5,059 nt of DNA from Planctomycetota bacterium. GTDB lineage: Bacteria; Planctomycetota; PUPC01; DSUN01. The stretch spans positions 1-5,059 of the forward strand of contig VGYW01000549.1 of assembly GCA_016872875.1 (NCBI GenBank), given 5' to 3'. Shown here one piece after another: positions 1-3,703 of this stretch (its first letter is position 1; every line of letters starts with the position of its first letter). The notes below the pieces were generated by a model. That model searched no databases. It was given only the letters and a program-made list of their open reading frames with translations, and was not told the origin of the DNA. The position numbers were made by a program, and so were the translations under genes.

Positions 1-2
1 AC

Positions 3-47
3 TACGTGGTGTTGCCCGCGACCCTGGGGGCTTGCTTTGGTCATTGA
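3..47 (+). CDS. Possible C-terminal end of an upstream gene (partial)
   Basis: Frame 3 from the left edge reads YVVLPATLGACFGH and stops at TGA 45-47. Most third codon positions at its start are G or C, as in the real genes of this window, and the repetitive non-coding DNA begins only about 12 nt after the stop. This fits the last 14 codons of a gene lying to the left. The stretch is far too short to assign a family. Frame 2 is also open, from the edge to a stop at 125-127, but it runs through the repeat and has poorer third-position GC, so I prefer frame 3. Low confidence. Confidence 0.25.
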   Translation, partial: YVVLPATLGACFGH

Positions 48-58
48 GCATTCCGGGC

Positions 59-97
59 TTGGAGATTGTTTGGTGCTTGGCGTTTGGCTCTTGGGAT
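59..97. repeat. TTGG heptad repeat tract
   Basis: TTGG occurs at 70, 77, 84 and 91, exactly 7 nt apart, with three variable bases between copies (TTGGNNN). Another copy lies at 59 and a degenerate one (TTGT) at 66. The tract is less GC-rich than its surroundings and ends directly at a perfect hairpin. It looks like an intergenic low-complexity repeat rather than a gene, and no start codon with a ribosome binding site leads into it. Its function is unknown. Confidence 0.6.
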
Positions 98-99
98 TT

Positions 100-123
100 C
101 CCGCATTTCGTGAGAAATGCGGG
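100..123. repeat. Perfect 10-bp hairpin with GTGA loop
   Basis: CCCGCATTTC (100-109) and GAAATGCGGG (114-123) are perfect reverse complements closed by GTGA, a GNRA-type tetraloop when read on the plus strand. There is no T-tract after it, only GTTAGGG, so a classical intrinsic terminator is not well supported. It could still mark the 3' end of an upstream transcript or be the structured end of the adjoining heptad repeat. Confidence 0.6.
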
Positions 124-127
124 TTAG

Positions 128-328
128 GGAGAGCACCCCCGCCCCAGCAAGAGGGCCACTTCCTGTGGGGAGCGAGTGGCACTCTTGTCCAACGGTTAGG
201 ACGAGTGTTTACGCCTGATGCCGACTCGCGCAATGCCCCGGGCCATCAGCAAGGGGTGCGGGGCGTTGTCGAACGGCAAGATCGGGTTCGCTTCAGCCGG
301 ATGGGCCACCTTTTTTTCCGTCAGGGCC
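128..328. other. Non-coding stretch, small hairpins only
   Basis: I see no convincing gene here. The open frames that cross it lack ribosome binding sites and have no recognisable product. It holds a bulged hairpin (CACTC-TT-GTCC at 180-190 with GGACGAGTG at 199-207). The CACTC at 180-184 can alternatively pair with GAGTG at 174-178. A run of seven T follows at 311-317. The segment 187-202 resembles a tRNA D-arm, but no complete tRNA can be folded around it. Confidence 0.4.
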
Positions 329-357
329 TTGAATCTGCCAAAGGCATTTGATACACT
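329..357 (+). promoter_or_regulatory. Candidate sigma70-type promoter for the transpeptidase gene
   Basis: TTGAAT (329-334) and TACACT (352-357) are separated by exactly 17 nt and each match four of six consensus bases. Transcription would start near 364 and give a leader of about 180 nt before the ATG at 546. The segment is locally AT-rich in a GC-rich setting. No experimental support exists, and other sigma factors are possible. Confidence 0.35.
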
Positions 358-374
358 TGGGGGCAACGCGGCAA

Positions 375-399
375 GGCCCCGGGGCGGTCGCCCGGGGCC
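375..399 (+). promoter_or_regulatory. GC-rich hairpin in the transpeptidase leader
   Basis: GGCCCCGGG (375-383) and CCCGGGGCC (391-399) form a perfect 9-bp stem around a 7-nt loop. If the promoter at 329-357 is real, this would be the first structure in the mRNA, roughly 10 nt after the transcription start. No T-run follows, so it is more likely a 5' stabilising or regulatory hairpin, or a chance GC palindrome, than a terminator. A smaller hairpin (GGGCG/CGCCC at 495-507) sits further down the leader. Confidence 0.35.
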
Positions 400-532
400 G
401 CGTCCCCGAAGCTGGGAACTCCCCGATGATCTCGTGCCCCGTCCGCTCAGGCGCAAGCGGGGTCCGCGGGGGGTTCCTATATGTCGGGCTGCCAGGGCGG
501 AGCGCCCCCTAGCCCTAGAGGCCCGTCGGTTC

Positions 533-538
533 AGGAGG
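533..538 (+). promoter_or_regulatory. Strong ribosome binding site
   Basis: AGGAGG is followed by 7 nt and the ATG at 546. This near-perfect Shine-Dalgarno sequence fixes the start of the L,D-transpeptidase and argues against any upstream start. Confidence 0.8.
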
Positions 539-545
539 CAGGCAG

Positions 546-1487
546 ATGCGCAGGTCGTTCGTCGCCTTCGGCGTCGCTATCGCGGCAATCGTCGTGGCAA
601 TCGTGCTCCTGCTCCGCGCGCCGCGGCAGACGGTGACGCCGCCGCCAGAGCGCGTGGAGCCGCCGTCCAAGCCCACAACCGAGTTGCCTGTCGAGAAGCC
701 GAAGGAGCCCGCCGCGGAGCCCGAGCCGAAGGTGAAGGCGAAGGAACCCGTCACCCCGCCAACGCCTGTGGAGAGCGTGGTGGACGCCGATGCGGTGCTG
801 AAGGACGCTGACGCGAAGGAGGCGGCGGGGAAGACCCTCGAGGCGTACAAGGCGCTCTCGGACGCGCTCCTGCGCGGCCCCAAGGCCAAGCGAGGCGAGG
901 AACTCAGGGCGCGACTCACGAAGCTCAGCGACGCCGTGTTCTTCTCCGACAAGGTGGTCGCCCCGCACGCCATCAACCACCAGGTGGTGAGGGGCGACTC
1001 GCTCATCAAGCTGGCGACGGCGCACAAGACGACGATCGAGCTCGTCCGCCGCCTCAACGGCCTCAAGGGCACCACCCTGCGCCTCGGACAGCGGCTCAAG
1101 ATCGTCCCAGGCGGCTTCGACGTGGCGGTGGACAAGAGCGACTTCCGCCTGACGGTGACGAAGGACGGGCTGTGGGTGCGCGAGTTCAGGATCGGGCTCG
1201 GCAAGAACGGCACCACCCCGATCGGCGGGTACGTGGCCGGCGAGAAGCTCCCCGAGCCCGCCTACACGAGGGTCTTCCCACACGTGCCCTTCGGCGACAA
1301 GAAGCGCAACCCCCTCGGCACCCGCTGGATCACCATCCAGGGCGACTACGGCATCCACGGCACCTGGGAGCCCCAGTCCGTCGGCAAGGAGGAATCGGAG
1401 GGCTGCGTCCGCATGCTCAACCAGGACGTCGAGTGGCTCTACGACCTCATCGTCAAGGGCAGCAGCAAGATTGCCATACGGCCCTGA
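546..1487 (+). CDS. LysM domain L,D-transpeptidase (YkuD family), membrane-anchored
   Basis: A 313-residue peptidoglycan-remodelling enzyme. Residues 7-23 form a hydrophobic segment after MRRS, a signal anchor or uncleaved signal peptide placing the protein in the envelope. Residues 31-77 are rich in Pro, Glu and Lys, probably an extended spacer. Residues 78-135 look helical. Residues 145-188 are a LysM domain (HQVVRGDSLIKLA...LRLGQRLKIVP), which binds N-acetylglucosamine in the wall. Residues 191-312 are the YkuD catalytic domain, with the conserved His271 in IHGTW and the nucleophile Cys287 in SEGCVRM; the catalytic Arg289 is also present. By family knowledge such enzymes make 3-3 crosslinks between stem peptides or attach wall proteins, and which of these applies here cannot be read from sequence. 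The start is set by AGGAGG 7 nt upstream. The gene is alone in its orientation and converges on the next gene. Confidence 0.93.
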   Translation: MRRSFVAFGVAIAAIVVAIVLLLRAPRQTVTPPPERVEPPSKPTTELPVEKPKEPAAEPEPKVKAKEPVTPPTPVESVVDADAVLKDADAKEAAGKTLEAYKALSDALLRGPKAKRGEELRARLTKLSDAVFFSDKVVAPHAINHQVVRGDSLIKLATAHKTTIELVRRLNGLKGTTLRLGQRLKIVPGGFDVAVDKSDFRLTVTKDGLWVREFRIGLGKNGTTPIGGYVAGEKLPEPAYTRVFPHVPFGDKKRNPLGTRWITIQGDYGIHGTWEPQSVGKEESEGCVRMLNQDVEWLYDLIVKGSSKIAIRP

Positions 1488-1511
1488 GGCAGCGTCCGCG
1501 CGACCCGATGA

Positions 1512-1603
1512 GGATGATTGGATGGGTGGATGAATGGATGAATGAGAAAGCCATGGACGCCCTTGTCTTTCATCCATCCATTTATCCACCCATCCATTCA
1601 TCC
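1512..1603. terminator. Long inverted repeat between convergent genes, probable bidirectional terminator
   Basis: The left arm (1512-1550) is made of GGAT/ATGG-type tetranucleotides. The right arm (1567-1603) is its near reverse complement, with a few mismatches and a 2-nt indel, around a 16-nt loop (1551-1566). It fills most of the 119-nt gap between the two facing stop codons at 1487 and 1607. RNA from either strand would fold into a stem of about 36 bp. There is no long U-tract, so factor-assisted termination or 3'-end protection is as likely as intrinsic termination. The right arm also reads through in open frames, which I regard as accidental. Confidence 0.6.
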
Positions 1604-1606
1604 CCC

Positions 1607-3217
1607 TCAGTGTGCCGGGCGCACCCACACTTGCGCAGCGAGTCCCCTGCTCTCAATCAGGCCCGTGCCGCCCGCCTGCGTGTCCCAATGCTCCTCTGGC
1701 CCGGCCCTGAAGTAGAAGGCGGGGTTCACGCGCCGCGCCTGCCAGGCGGCGAGGGCGCCGTGGCCCTCGCCCCAGGCCGGCAGCCCCTCGAGCGGCTGCC
1801 ACGCGGCGTCCTCCTCCGGCAGCTTGCCCCCCGCGCCCGCGATGGCGAAGCGGCCGCCGCGAACAGCAATGTCACCCTCCCGCATCCGCCTCTCGGCCTC
1901 CGGCGCCTCGCGCCACGGCCACCAGGCCGCAAAGCAGCGACGCGACCCCCGCGTGAGCGCGCACTCCACCCGCCAGCGGCCCGAGGCATCTCGCTCCACC
2001 ACCGCCCCGCCCCCGCCCGCGCCCTCCGCACTGTGGTAGAAGGGCACCACCGCCTCCGCCGCCCCGAAGTCCAGCCGCACCCGCGTGCGGCCCAGGGCCT
2101 CCAGGCACACGATCTCCGTGCGCCTCTCGCCCGCCTGCCACTGCACGCGCTCCAGCACGCACGCCGTCTCGCGCGAGCCGCGCCCGCTTGGCAGCATCAA
2201 GCCCCATGCCACGGCCGCGAGCGCGGCGGCCACCCCCGCCACCAGCGCGGCGCGGAGCCAGCGGCCGCGGCCCCTCAGGGCGAACCGCGCCGCCAACGCC
2301 CCCGCCGCCAGCAGCGCCACGGCGCCGCCCACCAGGCGCCACCGCAGCCCCGTCCCCCAGCGCGCCCCGCGAAAGGCCGTGTAGAGGCCAGCATCCGCCC
2401 ACTCGTCCCGCCCCGCCGCACCCTTCAGGAACCTGCCGAGCAGCCCGTGGGCGAACTTCTCAGGCGTCCGCGCACACACCGTGCCCAGGCCCAGCCGCCA
2501 CCAGTGCGTGCCATCCACGCCCAGGGTTGATTGCCGTGCCGCCACCGCCGCCAGCCACTCCTCCGCGCTCGGCCGGCCCGCGCACCCGCCCAGCTCCGCG
2601 AGGAGCGAATCCCCACGCACCGGCCCCTTCGCATCCAGCACGAAGCCCGCCACACCCCCGCCACGCACCCACTCCGCAATCGCCACCCGGGCCGCGGCCG
2701 GCACCTCGCCGCCGTCGCCCCCGAAGCCCAACCCATCCACCGCAGCATAGCCCGCCACAAGCGTCGGCAACTCCTCCGCGCGGACCGCCGCCCGGCAACC
2801 CCCGAAGAGGTCCTCCGCCGCCGGCCTGGGGAGCCCCACCGCGGCCACCAGCGGCTTGCCCTCCTCGTGCCGCCGCAGGCCGAGCGGCGCGTCCCCACCG
2901 AAGAGCACCTCGCCCCCGCCCGACCGCACAACCACGCGCGCCCTCGCGGCATCCGAGCGCGCCACGGCGAGCGCCTCCACCGCCGCCGTCGTCTGCGCCC
3001 CAACCCGCACCGGCTGGCGGAACGTCAGCCCCTCCACCACCAGGTCGAGCGTCCCCTCGAACGCCGGCCCGCCGTTCGACAGGCTCACCCGGACCAACAG
3101 CGGAGCGCCCGGCCTGAACTCCCCCTCCCACGCCGCGGCCAGCCTCACCGACAGCGCGCCCCCGTGGCACGCAAGCGTCCCGGTCAGCGCCCACAACAGC
3201 CCTGCCGCCACGCGCAT
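1607..3217 (-). CDS. Membrane protein with GATase-like extracytoplasmic domain, function unknown
   Basis: A 536-residue protein not assigned to a named gene. Residues 1-17 look like a signal peptide (MRVAAGLLWALTGTLAC). Cys17 is not in a good lipobox. Residues about 25-115 resemble a beta-sandwich (FRPGAPLLVRVSLSNGG). Residues about 120-250 resemble a class I glutamine amidotransferase-like fold, with LPTLVAGYAAVDGLGF followed by AARVAIAEWVRGGGVAGFV, but no catalytic Cys-His pair is evident. Two helices lie at about 295-313 and 321-342 with a basic loop between them (RGRGRW). Both large halves should therefore face outside the cytoplasm. The C-terminal 190 residues are rich in Trp and Arg, with no known motif. 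Proteins of this general plan occur beside BatA/VWA-type genes in Planctomycetota, but no such neighbour is visible here. ATG 3217 is chosen because the upstream extension to GTG 3433 would be translated from a highly structured leader and lacks protein-like character. A GTG at 3223 is an alternative. The SD is weak (GGGG, about 6 nt before the ATG). Confidence 0.75.
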   Translation of the reverse strand: MRVAAGLLWALTGTLACHGGALSVRLAAAWEGEFRPGAPLLVRVSLSNGGPAFEGTLDLVVEGLTFRQPVRVGAQTTAAVEALAVARSDAARARVVVRSGGGEVLFGGDAPLGLRRHEEGKPLVAAVGLPRPAAEDLFGGCRAAVRAEELPTLVAGYAAVDGLGFGGDGGEVPAAARVAIAEWVRGGGVAGFVLDAKGPVRGDSLLAELGGCAGRPSAEEWLAAVAARQSTLGVDGTHWWRLGLGTVCARTPEKFAHGLLGRFLKGAAGRDEWADAGLYTAFRGARWGTGLRWRLVGGAVALLAAGALAARFALRGRGRWLRAALVAGVAAALAAVAWGLMLPSGRGSRETACVLERVQWQAGERRTEIVCLEALGRTRVRLDFGAAEAVVPFYHSAEGAGGGGAVVERDASGRWRVECALTRGSRRCFAAWWPWREAPEAERRMREGDIAVRGGRFAIAGAGGKLPEEDAAWQPLEGLPAWGEGHGALAAWQARRVNPAFYFRAGPEEHWDTQAGGTGLIESRGLAAQVWVRPAH

Positions 3218-3220
3218 CGT

Positions 3221-3229
3221 CACGCCCCA
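3221..3229. repeat. Direct repeat, left copy (possible target site duplication)
   Basis: CACGCCCCA here is repeated exactly at 3410-3418, bracketing the structured element. Read on the minus strand this copy is TGGGGCGTG and supplies the only purine-rich stretch before the ATG of the membrane protein gene. If the termini are drawn symmetrically at 3231 and 3410, the flanking 9-mers match at 8 of 9 positions. Confidence 0.55.
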
Positions 3230-3230
3230 A

Positions 3231-3410
3231 GGGTGCAACAACGGATTCGTGCAGGTGGGCACACTGGAAACCAAACCCAGCTCCTCTGGGTCTGGTTTCC
3301 TCTTCAGTCCACCATTGCCCGGGCCAGAAAGCAACAGACTTACTGAACCGACCGAGGAGCCGCTCGGTTCAGTAAGGTGTGCCCACCTGCACAAATCCGC
3401 TATTGCACCC
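3231..3410 (-). ncRNA. 180-nt three-way-junction element with kissing loops (structured leader or MITE-like element)
   Basis: The outer stem pairs 3231-3264 with 3377-3410 over 34 positions with three mismatches. Inside are hairpin A (3266-3280 with 3286-3300, 15 positions, one mismatch, loop CTCCT) and hairpin B (3339-3351 with 3364-3376, 13 bp, perfect, 12-nt loop). About two thirds of the element is base-paired. All four mismatches (3239/3402, 3241/3400, 3248/3393, 3274/3292) are A-C on the plus strand but G-U on the minus strand. GCTCCTC around loop A (3280-3286) is the exact complement of GAGGAGC in loop B (3354-3360), so the loops could kiss. A 38-nt linker (3301-3338) contains CCCGGG. 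It lies in the leader of the minus-strand membrane protein gene, its last base 13 nt before the ATG. It carries no gene and matches no riboswitch class I recognise. A non-autonomous mobile element is the main alternative, and both may be true. Confidence 0.6.
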
Positions 3411-3418
3411 ACGCCCCA
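3410..3418. repeat. Direct repeat, right copy (possible target site duplication)
   Basis: This is an exact second copy of CACGCCCCA found at 3221-3229. Its first base overlaps the last base of the outer stem. It runs into the palindrome at 3416-3449. A 9-bp duplication is a length produced by several bacterial transposase families, but the family cannot be named from this. Confidence 0.55.
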
Positions 3419-3449
3419 GAACAGAGTTGACACAACGCCCCTGTTCTGG
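3416..3449. promoter_or_regulatory. Palindrome at the start of the minus-strand leader, possible operator or 5' hairpin
   Basis: CCAGAACAG (3416-3424) and CTGTTCTGG (3441-3449) are perfect inverted repeats. The 16-nt interior holds a further GTTG-ACA-CAAC hairpin (3426-3436). The candidate minus-strand -10 box lies immediately to the right, so a transcript of the membrane protein gene would begin inside or at this palindrome. It may be a protein-binding operator between two divergent transcription units, or a protective hairpin at the 5' end of the mRNA. Confidence 0.45.
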
Positions 3450-3463
3450 TAATTGTATATATT
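3427..3463 (+). promoter_or_regulatory. Candidate promoter region for the tRNA pair
   Basis: A perfect TTGACA lies at 3427-3432. The best -10-like sequence, TATATT at 3458-3463, is 25 nt away, which is too long for a normal sigma70 promoter. At the ideal 17-nt spacing only TAATTG (3450-3455) is found. TATATT lies 24 nt before tRNA-Val and is well placed to start its transcript. The only AT-rich stretch in this area is 3450-3463, so a promoter is likely here even though the boxes are uncertain. Confidence 0.35.
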
Positions 3464-3479
3464 CAGCCGAGCGCGTCCA
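3452..3479 (-). promoter_or_regulatory. Candidate promoter for the membrane protein gene
   Basis: Read on the minus strand, TACAAT (3457-3452, five of six consensus bases) is preceded after 16 nt by TGGACG (3479-3474, four of six). Transcription would start near 3445 and run through the palindrome and the 180-nt structured element to the ATG at 3217. It shares its AT-rich core with the plus-strand tRNA promoter region, making this a divergent control region. Confidence 0.4.
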
Positions 3480-3487
3480 GCGGCTTT

Positions 3488-3564
3488 GGGCGATTAGCTC
3501 AGTTGGCTAGAGCGCATCCCTTACAAGGATGAAGTCGGCGGTTCGAACCCGTCATCGCCCACCA
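3488..3564 (+). tRNA. tRNA-Val (anticodon UAC)
   Basis: This is a complete cloverleaf. The acceptor stem GGGCGAT pairs perfectly with ATCGCCC (3554-3560). The D-arm is GCTC/GAGC. The anticodon stem CATCC/GGATG encloses CTTACAA with anticodon TAC, which reads GUA and GUG codons. The T-arm GGCGG/CCGTC has one wobble and the loop TTCGAAC. The discriminator is A3561, and CCA is encoded at 3562-3564. It is the first of two tRNAs in the same direction, 37 nt before tRNA-Asp, probably in one transcript. The spacer holds a GGCGG-CGTG-CCGCC hairpin (3571-3584). The last 11 bases, ATCGCCCACCA, recur at 3693-3703. Confidence 0.97.
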
Positions 3565-3703
3565 GAGGCGGGCGGCGTGCCGCCACGCTCATTGGCAACC
3601 CGGGGGCGTAGCTCAATTGGTTAGAGTACCAGATTGTCGATCTGGTGGTTGCGGGTTCGAGCCCCGTCGCCCTCGCCATACCCCCATTTACTATCGCCCA
3701 CCA
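3554..3703. repeat. 11-bp direct repeat of the tRNA-Val 3' end flanking tRNA-Asp
   Basis: ATCGCCCACCA occurs at 3554-3564, where it is the 3' acceptor strand, discriminator and CCA of tRNA-Val. It occurs again at 3693-3703, 15 nt beyond tRNA-Asp. The copies are 139 bp apart and bracket tRNA-Asp. Flanking bases do not match. Duplication of a tRNA 3' end is what integration into a tRNA gene, or loss of a second tRNA-Val copy, would leave behind. An 11-mer match is short, and chance is not excluded. Confidence 0.5.
3602..3678 (+). tRNA. tRNA-Asp (anticodon GUC)
   Basis: This is a complete cloverleaf. The acceptor stem GGGGGCG pairs with CGCCCTC (3668-3674) with one G-T wobble. The D-arm is GCTC/GAGT. 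The anticodon stem CCAGA/TCTGG encloses TTGTCGA with anticodon GTC, which reads GAC and GAU. The T-arm GCGGG/CCCGT has the loop TTCGAGC. The discriminator is G3675, the identity base expected for aspartate tRNA, and CCA is encoded at 3676-3678. The 3' two thirds of the gene overlaps, in antisense, the last codons of the serine recombinase, which suggests an integration site. Confidence 0.97.

Noticed and set aside
180..207. Segment resembling a tRNA-Glu D-arm (GTCCAACGGTTAGGAC)
   Set aside because: No matching anticodon stem, T-arm or acceptor stem can be found around it. At best it is a relic or a chance hairpin.
218..811. Plus-strand open frame overlapping the start of the transpeptidase gene
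   Set aside because: It runs in a different frame from the well-supported gene at 546, has no ribosome binding site, and its product is arginine-rich low-complexity sequence typical of an out-of-frame reading.
1172..3117. Long plus-strand open frames (for example 1172-2530 and 2188-3117) rich in Pro, Arg and Ala
   Set aside because: They are shadows of the high-GC minus-strand membrane protein gene and the transpeptidase. They have no domains and no ribosome binding sites.
3231..3410. Integron attC site
   Set aside because: The long near-perfect stem and two hairpins are superficially similar, but the conserved RYYYAAC and GTTRRRY core boxes are not at the ends, and no gene cassette or integron integrase is present.
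3218..3433. N-terminal extension of the membrane protein to GTG 3433
   Set aside because: It would be translated through the palindrome and the 180-nt structured element. A signal-peptide-like start with MRVAAGLLWALTG begins at 3217.
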